Shown: piece by piece, positions 33,925 to 49,100 of the stretch | How positions within the stretch are numbered: the stretch's first letter is position 1 | How the letters are laid out: each line of letters starts with the position of its first letter | Assembly: GCA_021464415.1 (NCBI GenBank) | Contig: CM038469.1 | Location: forward strand, 62,663,650-62,727,649 | Reading direction: 5' to 3' | Source of the DNA: Lonicera japonica | Lineage: Eukaryota > Streptophyta > Magnoliopsida > Dipsacales > Caprifoliaceae | DNA: 64,000 bases | The notes under the pieces: model-generated | The model's database searches: none | Told to the model about the DNA's origin: nothing | What the model saw: only the letters and a program-made list of their open reading frames with translations | Made by a program: the position numbers and the translations under genes

Positions 33925-34605
33925 AAGTCTTCAATTTGATACAAACAAATCCACCACTTAGAACTTTGAATCAAGCCACCTATACCAAACTTGCCTCACC
34001 CGAAATACGTCTAAGATTAATATTTGGCTTTCGGTAGCTTGCACAGAGATGTTGCTTCTTTTTCTTTTCTTCAATATGGGCACAAAATACAACCGAAAAT
34101 ATGATTTTATCATCGGAATAAAGTTAAAATGAATATTCTTTATATACTAGACTTTACATACATGACTAACGTGAAATTATTGTATGTGAGCCAACTATTC
34201 TCAATATGAGTAAAGTTGCAACCCCTTCAGCTCCTTGAACAACCCTATTTATAATCCTTAATAATTATAATCAACCTTTATTTTAATTTGCAAAAAAAAA
34301 AAAAGAAAAATGAAAAAAAATACTTTGCAAATACCCAATTCATATGATAACTTTTCTAAAATAAATGATTATCATTTAAAAATGTTGATCATCTCGGTGT
34401 GACGAACAATTTTTTCATTACAAGAATTGCCACAATCAATTTATTACACTGCTATAAAAAGTCCATTATACTGTTACATTCAGTTTATCTCAATGTTACA
34501 ACAAATTCATAGTATAATTACAATTAATTCATAGACAACATATATACTAAAACAAACAATTCACACTGATTAATGCTACAATAGTTGTTTTATATATACA
34601 GTAAC

Positions 34606-34663
<58 letters not shown>

Positions 34664-35815
34664 CTGTTAAAAATAGGTGTGAGAAAAGCTGTTTAGAGAT
34701 ATTTCAAAAGATTATTAGAAATTTCTTGTGCAAAAGTTTTTGGGCGCGGATATATGGTGTAAAGCACCAAACTGTGTTAACGAAACGTTAGATGGGGTTG
34801 TTAAATCTCTCTAAACTCAAACTCTATTATATTTCAGGCATTTAATTTGTCGTGTAAATATATTCTTATATTTAAAAGATGGTATTAAATCCTATTATTT
34901 GCAATAAACCCTATTTAACTCCCGTTGATTCTCTTCAGGCATTGAAATTTTAGATAATCAACGCACCTAAATTTAGACCGAATATTTTAATAAAATTTGA
35001 TTGAGTTAATCTACTCAGTATGAAGATTAACTCCACCAACTAGGAGAAAAAAAAATTATCCATTTACACCTCAAAAAAGGAGGTATTGCTTTTTAAAAGA
35101 GATGACCATCCAACTTTTTAATAAAATTTGAAAGAAGGGAATGTTGAGTTGTGTTTTTCCAAACCAAAAGTGGATAAATGTTCAGGAGTGCACGGAACAC
35201 GAGCTGTTCTGTTTGATTTGCACATTCCGAAATCATACAACCAAACAACTACCTAGCCACCTACAACTTTGATGGAATTCTTATCAATGTATTGAGAGAG
35301 GACGGGAGGGAGGGAAGAAGGGTTGGATTCACCGATGCAAAACAAAAAAGCCATTACCTCCCGGCTAGCCACAACTTCGATCGAATTCTTGCAAGTAATT
35401 TAAGCCTTTTCAAATATATCAATGATCAATTTATTGTCATCCTTTCTTTCTTTGTTGTACAGAGTATTGTTGTTTTTTACCAAGTAGAGCTCTCAGTCTC
35501 AATCACTTCGCTACTTTTCCTTGTCTTACATGCTCTCTCCGTACCACACATTCCAGCACCTTAGCCGAAGATCCCTCGAAATATTCAAAAAAATAAAAGG
35601 AACAAAATAACCAAAGGCTAAAACATTTCTGCGTATGAAAAAAATAAAATTAATAATAATTAACTACAGAACAATGCTAGTACAAAATTGGTGAGACTAG
35701 AAGAAAGGACTACATTCCCCAACTTCACAAGAAGGTGGAGAGAGAGAGAGATGCATCACCACCACCCAAGACTGACTTTAGCTCTGGAATCACACCTTAC
35801 CAATCGATGAATCAA
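33925..35815. other. Intergenic DNA with a (TAA)n microsatellite
   Basis: A pure TAA/AAT tract of about 18 units lies at roughly 34606-34660. The rest is AT-rich, with no supported exon. The last ~150 bp, next to the importin stop codon, are presumably its 3' UTR. Confidence 0.45.
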
Positions 35816-38800
35816 TCAAGCCAGGTTAGGAATATTGCGGTGGGTGTCGGCGAATTCTCGAACTAGACGCTTTAGACATCTTCCACCTTTCCCTTGCATA
35901 TGCCCGAAATTATTGTTCTTTCCTCCACCACTATTTCTTCTGCTCTCAAGATAATCCATAGCTGCATCACCAAGGGCCTTCAGCCATAATGGCACTAAAG
36001 ATTCTGCTTCTCCCTGTTTCAGGTACTCAGCTGGTAGAGTCTGCACCTGTTGGTGGTAATAATAACTCAAGCAGTCAACTATAAAAGCAGCAGATATCTT
36101 CTCATTTTTAATCTTTACCCCAATTTTCCCAACTTTCTGGCAATTGTATTAAGTAATTTTGACATTCTTAAGAAAATATTATCTCATTTAATTACAAGAA
36201 AAAGAAAACATAATATCTTTCATTGGTCTGAATAAATAAGTTTCAGGAAAGCAGAAGAAATAAGCATTAGTAGTAGCTTTTGCTAGAAAGTCATAAAAAC
36301 ATAATGGGGAGACCTATCCACTCATGATCATGTGTGCCTTTTAATTTTAGAAGTATGTTTGCTATGTTTCAACGTATTGTATCAGGGCTCCATTTATTTT
36401 TTAATTTTTTTGTAATATCTTTAATGTTTGAACTAATCTTGACAAGTGCAAGTAAAAAGTTATCCTGAAATAAGTATGTCAACATATAATTCATCTTAGT
36501 AGTTTCCTTTCCCTTGGGGAAAATGTTTAGGGATGGTTCAAACTCAACAAACAAATTAATTTGCTAGGACACCCTGACACAATTTTTTCAGGTACCTAGG
36601 GTCTGAGCCTTTGGGCGATTTTGTGTTAGAGGGAGGCTTATCTCATTGCCAAAAATTATAATCGGCAACACAAATTTTAGTTCTGATGGTTTGAAAACCT
36701 GGATCTTTGAACTCAGATCTTAAACACATGACCAATGTCATCTTGGTTTGGGGCATCTGCTGGCAGTAATGAGCATCAGCATTGATTGATTCAGTCAGTC
36801 TTGTCTGAGCCATCTGATGCGTTCAATCATGTGGCACTTGGCCAATTCTGAACTCGCTATACTGTAGGTAAGATTATGAGTCGTCACTACAAGAATTTGA
36901 ATTTTTTTTTGCTAAATGCTAACCACTATAAAGGAATTTGAATCCTAAATTCAGTACTTCTCTGCTGAATATTAATACACTTTTACATTCTTAACATAAC
37001 ATACACAGTATAAGCAATAAAATAATATTGACTCATTAATAACACCACGTATTTATACATTTTAAAAATAATAATTAATCCACTTAATCTAATATATATA
37101 CATGTATAACTATTTTTTTAGTACTTGGCCCTTTTGAGAGTGCTACATTTGAAAACATTATGTTATATCAATTATTTTTTATAATTATTTTATGTATGTA
37201 TATATGTTATATAGCGAGGGAAAGAATTTTTTTTTGTGGGTGGGGTGCCCCAGCTTGTATTGATACAACACTTAAACTAAATCTTGATGTTGGGGCCAGG
37301 GTTTCATGGTACTTCATCTTCAACCTTAATCATCTTCTTTTGGGGCTTTGAGGGACTAGTAGTGTGGGGCATTCTTGATTGATCCTTGTAGATTCATCAC
37401 CACACATCAAGATTTAGTTAGGGTTTGGCCCAAACTCCACCATTTTCACACATTCCTTGCTTGGATTTGGAAACTCTTGGATTTGGCCATATTCCAGCCA
37501 CTTTTCTCCATCATCAATCATCTCAACTAAATTAATCTAGCTCTATTGAGGTGGGAACATTACTACTCAAAATCTATTTTTCACCATTATGTGTTGCATC
37601 TAAGGATTATGTTAAAATTGAACTTATAATGGCCAAAACCCTAGAATTGGTTGTATGCATTGGGGTCGGGTGATTAATACATGTTCTTTACACTTGATAT
37701 GGGTTTCATATTACTTTGATTTCATGGTCAATTGGTCATTATTTCATGATCAATTGGTTATTTCCCCTTGCATGTACTTGGTTTCATGATTTGTTCAAAA
37801 ACCCTCCAAACTGAAATTAGTACTGACAGATTTCTATAAAGTATAACCAACACCATATGAACTATATGGATGAATTGATTGGTGGGTTTTTGAAATGTGC
37901 AAGTAAGAAGTTATCTTGGTGAATTTGAATCGTAACTTCTTACTTGCACTGTTTTGGTGTCTATGTTCATTTGGATGGATTTGGTTATTGTTTTACATAT
38001 TCGGTTTTACATATGACATTTCCTTGGGAGAGTATCATAGGGCATGCGTGCATTACATGGCTTTGCTTTTACTTTTGGATTGGTACCTTCTATATATATA
38101 TATATAGCATATATGTATAAACATACAATTATGGTTTACTTGTTCTACTTTTTGCATATATCATTTTTGGTGTGCCTTCCTAGTTGTATTTTTATATACA
38201 AAAACCCTATAGTTCCGATTGAGCTTGTTTGGCTCACTCCCGTTTTTCCTTAACCAATTTTGCAGGCATATTCTCAGGTTGGTGCTTGGCTTGAAGTTCT
38301 AGATACCTCTAATTACCATGGACATCACCTTAGTCTTCCACAGTGGAATGACTTCATCTCTAGATTTCTTATTGTAACTTGGCAAATTGTATACCTTTAT
38401 TATCCATTAATATAAAAACTAAGGTTTGTACTTTGATGTATTTGAGGTCCTTAAAGAGGATTTTGAAATCAGATTGTATAATTATAGCTACTGAATTGGT
38501 TTATGGAAAATATTTGGGCACTTAAATGATGTGTGAATACAAAGTTGATGGTTGTATTTGAATGGATGGGTTTTCATACAAACATGGTGCTACTAAACTT
38601 ATGAGATTCATTTTACCTGTGCCCTTTCTAGATGAGTAATACTTACATAAAATGGTAATAATTAATTGTAATTTGCATTATCACCCTCATTTGGCATTAC
38701 GGCATACCGGTTCTGGAGGTGGTTTGCCTCCCGATGGAATCAGGGCATCACATGAGGTCCCAAATCCAAATCTCACCCTCAAATCCCAAAATAAAACGCA

Positions 38801-41800
38801 CCCTAAAGGAATATATAACTATAAATCAAGTCTAATAGATATCTAATTCCTATATAAAGCATAAATTTCACAAAAACTAGTTTTTGTGCACATGCGTTGC
38901 ACATGGTTTTAGTGTTTGACAAATGTCATTAAATCTATTAATGAATATATATATATAGTAAGAATAGAATAATTAGTGTGAAATAAAAATAATAACAAAT
39001 AAACAAAAACATAGTATCAAGTGTAAAATTCAATTAATATCTATAAGAAAATCATATAATCAGTCAACTATAGAAAAGTATTGTAGATACATGATAAGAA
39101 TTTGTCATGTTGAAATTTATCACTACATAGGTGGCTACGCAAACTCTTGATTAGATATATAAGAAATTAATATATTTTTAATAAGTTTTTAAAATTGGTA
39201 GATAGTCAATTCTATTAAATGTATGTGGATTATTATGCACAGTTCCAAACAATAATATAATACTGTAATAGCCAAAAAAAATGTGACAAGAAGAAGAGAG
39301 AATAATTTTGCGTACACAAAATTAGTAGTAGATGAAAATTTGGAAACCTATACTATGAAATTTTGTTGCACTAAAATAATGTGTACTAAAAGCACAAAGT
39401 TAAAATATATATGACTAGTTCCTTAAAATTTATCAAGAGTGCCTTATTTGTACACATTGGGTAAAAAGTGGGTATAAAAGAGGATAAATGAAAAAAGTGG
39501 AAGGGTTATACGTGGCATCAATTGGGGGAGTTTAAAAGGACAAGTGTCAAAAAAGGATGAAAGCTAGCATGTGAAGGGTCATTTAAATGATTACCAATGC
39601 TCAGATTTTTACTATATAAGGGACAAGCTTGGACCATAAATTCCACACAAAAGGAACCATAGCTCATAACAAGGAGACTACGGAAATACTTTAAAGAGGT
39701 CAAAAGAGGCATAGGGACAAAGCACCAGAAGCCATCAATAAGATAGAAGCTAAAGACTAACATCAAAAAGAAAGGGATAGCAGAATCCGGCAAAATTTAG
39801 GTAAAGCTTGCTAGACAATGTTGTAAGAAATATAAAAGGAGGTGAAGGGAAAACTCTTTGACAAGGTAGGCGGCAAAAAGCCGCCGAGGGAATAGGTAGA
39901 ACCCAAAAACCCTAGGTGAGAATCAAATTGCTTTGATACTAAGTTGAAAAACATAATTAGGGTTTCGGCATACTCAATACGAGAGCTGGAGCCGTATATT
40001 TATATACATAAATTAGGGTTACAATGAATAACCAAACATAAATAAAAGACAAAAAAGGACACAACCAAATCCTAATTTGTCTCGAATCTAAAGGATCCCT
40101 TGTATATATATTTATTTATTTTTACAACCATGGGTATCGGGGCCCCACCCCCACTCATCCCACAAGGCTCTAGTTGTTCAACTGAGAGACGGCCCCAGTG
40201 GCCAAAGAAAGGTTTCACGCAGTGGGGAGTTGAACCTGAGATCATGTGCCTACTCAAATAGTCCCAAGTTTGCCCTTATATTATGAGATGTACAAAAGTT
40301 ACCCATTATAACTTAATACAACTAAAATAATAAAAATAATTATGATTTCCAACATCATGAACGTAGTATTCTCCAAACAAATCGGGAAAACCATATAAGT
40401 TTACAATGACGACATGCTCATCACAAGCCTATAATTAAAAATAAAAGAAATGATCACAACTCAATTCATCCAATTACCCCATGCCAACATTTCAGTTGGC
40501 GTACCAAACTATCAATGCCTAGTTAATTGTCTCATCTCTTGACCAACACTATAAAAGACCCAACATTTGGTTTGAGCATTAAGAGTTTGTTTTGCATGCT
40601 CCGCAGATATCTACATTCAAAAGGGGCTGAGAATCGTGTCATGGCCTAGGGAATATCTAAGCTCCGTGGGGTTGTCTATTTTAATCAAATCGACTTTTAC
40701 TGTGGCAGACATGTCAATATAAGTTTCTGACATGTCCTAATGCTATGCTTTCTTCTGCTACATTCTTCATAAAAGATCAAAGCAATAGAGGTTAACACCT
40801 CTACTTTAGCAGTGAGAAAGTTCCGCCGGGCATTATAATCCCGTCTTTTGTTCCATGTTAATATCAGATTGTAGAGACATTTACCAAATCAGGCGAGACA
40901 TTTCTCATTTAAGTTTATATGGTCATGCTTACTTGATTGATATCTTCACTCTAGCTTCAGGAGAGTTTTAGCTATTAGGGTCTCTGGGTTTACAAACCAG
41001 TTTTTCTAAAATTTGCTTTTGGCTCATGCTTACTATAATTTCTTCCTAAAATTGAAGTCTAGTTTTGCCCATAAATATGCATAGTTGGCACTCCATTGAG
41101 ACAGGCCAAAGATATCACTCTTACTAGGTTGCTGTTAAAATGGAAAGAACATGCAATTTTTACTGAAAAAAAGAGAAAGAAAAATGTAATAGCGAGAACT
41201 AGTAATAAAAAATAAAAATAAAAACGGAGGGAGGGAGGGAGGGAGAGCACTGACCGCAGAGTTTAGCCATCTGTGTAAAGACTCCCAACAAAGAATAGTT
41301 TTCCATATTGTTCTCTCACTTAAATTACAAACTGCAGCCAATTGTTGCAAGATCGTAGCAGACTTGTGAACCTGCAAGAGGAGAGAGAATAAAAAAAATC
41401 TTAGATATATTTTATAGGAAGATACTGGGGAAATCAGCAAGGTATACAGATGTGAGAAGTTTAACTGATCTACTGTATTTCAAAAAGGATTGATGACGGT
41501 CCATGTAGTTATATACATGGGTTAAATCGCATATTATTGGTCAACCAAGAAAAACATCAAACCACGTTAAAGTGGATAACAATAAAGGAGAAATGGTTCT
41601 CAATGACTTGTAAACTTGAATTTTAGAAGCAAAGGAAACAAAAATGTGAGGGCAAAGATTGTCTTTAACTAGAAAAATATGGAATTCTATAGGAACACAG
41701 ACATTTGGAACAGTTCACAACTTGCATGAATGTTGGCCTAAGCGGCACCAATAATTTTCTCAAAAGGGTGAGAAAATAAAGCAGCTATCCATCTTCTTTC

Positions 41801-44800
41801 ACACACACAAAAAAGCAAAAAGTGGCAAAAGACATGATTGACCCTGTGGGGGAAGGCAATGGTCCAAGCGGTCAAACCAGAGAGCATGAATACCAACTAA
41901 TGGACTAGGAAGGTATTACTCATGCAGCTTGTTTTTACTGTTTCAAAGGGCGTGTAATGTAAATAACTCTATTATAAGAATGGTCCTCCAATAAATGAAG
42001 CATGGAAAGCCCCAGAGAATCCTCTAACATACTATGATGACCTCATATCAGTCTTGTTATATCTCAGGCATGACACTCCTTTTCTTTATTTTTTAAAGTA
42101 TTTATATAGATCCTAATTAACAATCTTTTAGGATCCGGCCCCTAAGAAGAAAGTTTTAAAGGATGCGGTCCCTGTAGTACTGCCTCACAGTATTTGTCTA
42201 ACACAATATTTGTCCCACTATCTGCCTCTAGCGAGGACTCAATTTCATAGTATCTGTCTCGGGTTACAAACTGTCTACATGACAACATCCTTTAAAAAAG
42301 AATTTGCGGACAGCATCCAAAAAATGTTCGAACGCAACAACCCGACCCTAATTTTTTCTTAAAAATAAAGGAGAATATTTTCTAATTAATGCATGCATAG
42401 AAAGAGAGATTATCAATTTGGTAGAGTAGTCGACTTTGCGAAAAAGAGTTCATAAAATGCTCTCCTAAAGTCAGATAAAAGCCAGAACAAAACTCATTGG
42501 TCTAACTACTATATACCATACACACAAAAGCAAGTAAGAGTACAATTTCACAAGCACAGGGAATCTGACAATATTGTATGATAGTTATTTCTAGAGATAC
42601 CAAGTTTAGACCTTTGTGGCATTACAACCCAAAGGTCAAGCACCGCCACTCAATCAATAAAAAAGGGTCATGTCTTGTTTACCGCCTTCAGTTTTTGACC
42701 ACTAGAGGGGGGTAAGGCATGCCTACAATTTCTCTCTCTCTCTCTCTGGTTTGACTATCTATAGTTTATTTCTATCCACATCTCTCCTTTTTCCTCAGTT
42801 TCAAAGTATGGCACAACCACTAGACTACCTCTCAATGCACGTGCAGAAGAATCTTCATCAAAGCCCCTAATCTTTGCCGCTCTACTTGTCTTACGTGGTT
42901 CTCACTCTCTAACTCTAAATCCATTATTTTTGGTTTGCTGTCAGGCCACTTCAATTCACTCTCTCTAACAGACCTGTCTTCTTAAAACAATGAATTACCA
43001 CCTCTCTTCCCTCATATGTATATATAGATGCATCTGTATTGTCATGGTCTACCATGGAACCTACAAACATATAGTTGCCTCTACGTCGTCTTCATTTTTT
43101 CTTCTCAATCTCTTACTTCTTGCTAGCCGTGTGTCACAACTTCCACAATTCAACTAGACATTTTTTTGATAAGAAACAAGATTTCATTAATAAATCAAAA
43201 AAGTACAAACTGAGAGGGGACAATAAGTCTGCCAAAAATCATATAACACAAGAACAAGAAAAATAAAAAGCCAAAAACCGCACCCAACAACACACCCCTA
43301 GAACAGATTATACAATGGAACACTTCTCAAAAAATCCAAGCTCCCCAAGTGTTCTTGATGTCTTCACTCTATAGTTTTTCAAAGGCTTGGTGTTGGAAGC
43401 CCACAACGAAGCCATGAATTTGACTCTTTCAGACAGCCACTCCTTTTCTTCTTCTTCCTTTCCTTCGAAAATTCTACAATTCCTCTCCATCCATAATAAC
43501 CAGAAGGAAGCAACTTTGACACATCTCCATAACTCCCTGCTCTTAGATTTGTCTCTGTATGATTTTGAAGAGAAGAAGGCTCACACCATTTTCGGGAATG
43601 GCCAAACTAAACCCAAATTCTGCACAAATTTTGTTCCATATGAAGTATGAGTAAGGGCAGTGTAACAACAAATGATTCAAAGATTCTTTGCATCACTCTT
43701 ACAAAGTACACACCAAGATGGGGAGAGACAATCATTCGGTCTTCTCTTTTGCAACAGATCATAAGTATTAACCCTCCTATGAGCAACTAACCAAGAGAAC
43801 ACCTTCACTTTTATGGGAATACCAGCTGCCCAAATGACTTTTGAAGGTGCAAAATGTGGATGCGATGGAGAATCGATAAGAGATTTGAAAAAAGAGCAAG
43901 AAAAACCCTCCTTTCAACAACCATCTCCTATAATCTACACTCAAATGATGTTGTTATAATGCTCTAAAATTGATTTTAGGACAACTACAATCTGTTCTGT
44001 TTTCTCCACTAGAAACCTTACACAAAGTTCCTTCCTCTCGTGGCTGTCTATTGTCTTTCGTAGAACCCTATGTGCCAAGTGTCCTGCCTTGGGTTTTGTA
44101 CAGCTGAGATTGGTAAAGGGACAGTCATGGGAGTGCCCAACATAATGAAAGGTCTGGATTTAGTTACACAAAATTACTTGAAGCCATAGAAGGAGAAAAT
44201 TACTTGAAGCCATAGAAGGAGAAAGTATAGAAACCTAAAATCCTTAATTATTTAGGCATGTTCATGTCAATGTAATGCGAATTCAGTGGCAGATGGAAGG
44301 GGGCCCCGGGTCCCCCCAAGATATTTCAAATCTCCATTAGTATTAGTATTAGTATTTTTTTTTTATAAATATAGTTGTTGGCACTCTTTAAATAAAATTA
44401 TGCATTTTTTATTTTGTCCACAATATCTGAGTTGTGCCAAGTGTTGATGAAAACAAGAAAAGCTATAATTTATCCTCTTGTTGATAAATTGATTCATCTT
44501 GTACGAACTCTTCCAGTTTCAACGGCAACGACAGAGTGTGCTTTTTCAGCCATGAGCATTGTTAAGACTATGTTATGCAACAAGATGGAAGATGATTATC
44601 TTACAAATTACTTGATCACATATATTGAGAAAGAAATTTCTCGGTGCTTCGACATTGATACAATCATAAATGAATTTTGTGCGATGAAGAATCGTCGAGC
44701 GCAACTGATGATGCCTAAGTTTAGTAGTTAAATCAAGATTGTCTAGTTACTTTTGTACTTACTGTAGATTCATGCGAAACGCATGCCTTTTGTACTGCAA

Positions 44801-46093
44801 AAATATATGTAAAGAACTTCTTAATTAAAATATATTTTTTTGAAACTTCTTGTCATATTTTTTATGTTGTATTTTGGCCCCCCCGTATTCCAAATCCTGG
44901 ATCCGCCACTGTGCGAATCGGCTATTATGGATGCGAATGACAACATTAATTAGTAGAATCAACACATGCAAAATCCATAGAGCTTTGATAGATTGGTATG
45001 ATAAAAAGAAAGAAGGTTCTCCTCATTGCTCCCATTGAATATTCTTTCAGAAAGCTATTATGCAATCTTCTACTTACCCTTGACATTGCTGAAACACCAA
45101 GTAAAGCATACACCAGATTTGATACAAGTCCCTCCCCGCTATGAGATACGACCTGAATCACCATGGCACCACTTGATCCTTCAGAGATACAAGTGACAGA
45201 TTCCAACAAAGAAGTTAAACCGACCTCCAAGAAACCTAAAAGGCTCAACAAAAATTTTGAAAGTCAATATGCATCATCAAGATATAGATGAGATCAAACC
45301 AAAAATACCACTGATGGGACTAATATCAACAAAAATGCAAACGGAATGATAAACAAGATTTAGGCATGCATGTTTTCAAGCACAAATGCACTTAAGACTT
45401 AAAGGACGCACAATTTTATCAAAGGAGCATCATAGTATGGCGCAAATTGATTCCGGTTTTAACACGTCTTTCAATTTGAGAGAGTGTTGGATATTTAGGT
45501 ATTATTATATTTTTTCTGTCATTAGGTGATTGAATCTTGATAGTCATGGGATTTGAGTTCTTGTCCCACATCGAAAATTTCATCGTTATGTAGCAAATGT
45601 TATGTTTATTGAGGAAGCAAAAAAATCCATTAGAAAATTCTTCTGCGAACATTACATTCCATACACCCCACAAAGGAATCAGGACTCTTAATTTGGGTCG
45701 GAAGGAGTATTAAAACGATCAATTAACCTAGTTTATAATTTCAGATACATCAATACAAAAATTTAGATGAAATATCCAAACGGGGCATAATATGGAACTG
45801 AACTAAGATATGTAGTAAAGACAACTCCAATTTTTGGGGGAGGCCAACTGGAGCCTTGCGTCTGAATGATCACTAATGCTACTATTTGGCATTGCTAAGA
45901 AAAAGAAAGTGAGATTAATGCACTAAGCTCACATGACATATATGACATTGCTGCAAGTGCTGCTCCACGATGCATAGCGGTACAACATATTGCTGCCTTC
46001 TGAAAGGATACTTCAAGAAGGGAACCAGAGGAAGCTAATACTTCCTGAAATACATCACATAGCTGGTCACAAGAGAGGGAGGGAGGGAGGGGG

Positions 46094-46124
<31 letters not shown>

Positions 46125-49100
46125 TTGGAGCACTGCGAACAAAGGTAGATGCGAAATTAGAGTAGGCCTCCACGAGATCGGGCTCTTGGTCACATACATA
46201 TGAAGAATTAAGAGCCATTATGGATGATGCACTGGTAAATCTTTCAAAAGTACTGATGAATATAGGTCCACACTCCTCTTTACTACCAAATTCTTCAATG
46301 ACAACTGATGCTGGAAACACAGTGATAATAAGGTCAAACCATCTTTCTTGATTTTTTTAAGTGAACAAACAAGCTTGCGTCAGTCAAATAAAGTAAATAA
46401 GCCACTGTACGGCATAAGGTTGCTACGTGAAACAAAATGTGACAAAACTGCAAATGCTGCCACTCAATGCTCATTCCTGTAATGCAAACAGTTTACCTGT
46501 TCTGATGTAGCATTCCCGACTTTGGAATGATGCAAAATTTGATGATAGACAATCCAATACTTTGGGCAATAGTGTAATGAAGTGCTGACCTGTAAGGGAA
46601 ACAAATGCAAATTGTTGAAGCATGTAAGCAAACATGATTCCAGCTATGTCCATGCAACACCATATACCCGTCCCGGAAAAAACAACAAACACATGCATAA
46701 TAAGGGAGCCATACCCAAGGATTGAATTGCTTGTGAAAGAGCCTTGCAAGCTGCCATTGATAAACTTGAATTCTCCATATGTTCGGATTGAAAGAGCTTC
46801 TCAAGCATCGGCCAGAACGTCCCCAGGACTGCAAGTATAGGATCATCTAGTGCAAGATCAGTTGACAAAGGCATTGCGAAATTACTGAATAGAGTTCCCA
46901 ACCTGCATCCAAATAACCAGAAATTGAAAAAGGAAAATTTTAATATCTAAGTTAGAAGGCCTCAATGAATATCAACATGAAAATATTTTTACTGATATAA
47001 TTAGTTTTGCTAAACTTCGTCCGCCAATAACTGTGAACAATGATTTTTGCAGAATCCTAAGTTAGGGGTCCATTACTGTGTTTAAGTGTCTACAACAATT
47101 GTTACAAAATTAACCTTCAAGATTTAGGGCGCTCCTACAGGCACCACAAAAATCACTACGAACTCCAGAACACTTGCTAGATAAAAAGACACAAAACAAT
47201 ACGAAATTGGCCCGAAGTTCGTGTTCGTGTTCGTGTCTAGAATTTTTAACACGAAGCTGTGTCATGTTAATCGGGTTTTATCATGTCTAAATTAGAGAAA
47301 ATCCTAGTTTCCACTCATGTTATAACGTGGTTTATTAGGACCCTGGAAAATGACACTCATGTTATAACGTGTTTATTAGGACCCTGGAAAATGATATATG
47401 TAGTGTATTAAGCGGGCTCTATTCGTGTTTAGTAAAAATAATACGACTGTCGTATTTTAGAGAAACTGAAATCGTGTATGTCGTATTTTAGGCGGACTAT
47501 GTTCGTGTTCCGTAAAAATAATACGACTTCGTACCGTTTAGCGTTCAAATCTTGTTATTCAATGTCGTGTCATGTCAGGCCCAAACACAACCCAAAAACA
47601 TGAATTGTCACCCCTAATTTTAACCTTAACTAGAAGAGGGAAACATTATATGCTTTAGCATCCTTGAGAAGTTTTACTGGAATTGTTTCTTTTTTCTTTT
47701 TCTATTTTTAATAGTTTTATGTTCCAGGTGACAGTTGAGAGCATCTTTTAACTACGATTTGGTTCTTACTAGGAAGTCTTATCCTCTCTTTCTTTGTTTC
47801 TTTCTTTCTTCTTTTGTTGATACAAACAAAATCCTATTAATTCTCAAAATGTAAGTACAAAGTGAAGGGGTACAGGCTGTCCACCACCAGTACACAGAAG
47901 AAAAGACAAGCGTCATAAGAATCAAATACAACCAAAGCTTTCATAGAGCAAGAAACACATGATAACTTTTCTCAAAGGATTAGCCTTCCAATTAAGATTG
48001 ATGTATTCCACCCCAAATGCTTAAACAATTTGGAATTTGAGGCCCATAGCGATGCCACAAATCTGATTCTCTCCCATAGCCATTCCTTTTCACCATCCTT
48101 TCTTTCAAAAAACCTATTATTCATTTCTACCCAATTTATCCACATAACTACCACTTTGATGCACCTCCACAAGGCCCTGCTTTTTGGAATATCTTCATCA
48201 ATATTAACATCCATAGGAAGAAGATCCTCCGCCCCAGATTTTGGAAGAACCCAACAGAGAACGAATTCAGCCCACACTTTTGCCCATTTAAAATAAGAAA
48301 AAGGTCAGTGCAACATAATATGACTCGATGTTTCTTCATTTTGCTTGCATAAAAACACCACGATGGGAATCAACAATTATTCAGTCTTCTCTTTTGCAAC
48401 AAAACACAAGTACTAACCGTCCCATGAGCCACTAACGATGCGAAAACTTGCACTTGTGAAGGAGTGCCTGATGCCCAAATAAGTTTAGAAAATGTGAAGT
48501 GAGGATCCAATGGGAAATCAATGAGAGATTTGAAAAAAGAAGAGCAAGAGAAGCCTTCCCTATTTAGTAGCCACCTTCTCTTATCCTTACAAGCTGGAAA
48601 CTATCTTATTCCCTCGATGATTTCATTAAATAAACAAACTCCTCAAACTCCATATTGTTGAAAGATCTAGCAAATGATAGATTCCAAGATGCCAGTTGAT
48701 CTGAATTTAAAGAAGTCAAAGAAGCGATGGACTTTCCTTTATTCAAAGAAAATCCATACAATCAAGGAAACAAATAATGGAAAGCAACCTCACAAATACA
48801 CTTGTCCTCCCAAAATCTGATCAAAACTCACTCACCCAATTCCAATCTTGTGTGATTCAAAAGTGATTCAAGACCATGAGAAATAAATTTCAAGGACTTC
48901 AATAAGACCCTTTACAACCAATTTGGAGTCCCACCCATTGTCGCCTAATCCATATTTTCTTTTAAGGATGGAGTACCATGAGGAATTTTGGCTATGTGGG
49001 AATCTCCACAACCATTTACTTAGCAAAGCTCTATTTCGATTCAATAAATTCCCAATACCCAAACCTCCCTTTATCTTTTGCATTAGACACATTTTCCCAA

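Larger units (their letters stand above)
36047..41254. other. Importin intron, 5.2 kb, repeat-bearing
   Basis: The last intron holds a perfect 17-bp hairpin (37897-37949), an unclassified LTR-like stretch (about 37150-38420) and a Copia LTR with leader (39500-40354). ORFs in it are short and lack coding character. Confidence 0.6.

Noticed and set aside
35292..35564. 90-codon plus-strand open frame between GRXS14 and importin
   Set aside because: No recognisable domain, unusual composition and no splice partners.
45563..45573. A second USE-like GTCCCACATCG on the plus strand
   Set aside because: No TATA box lies 24 or 34 bp downstream, so the motif alone is not a promoter.
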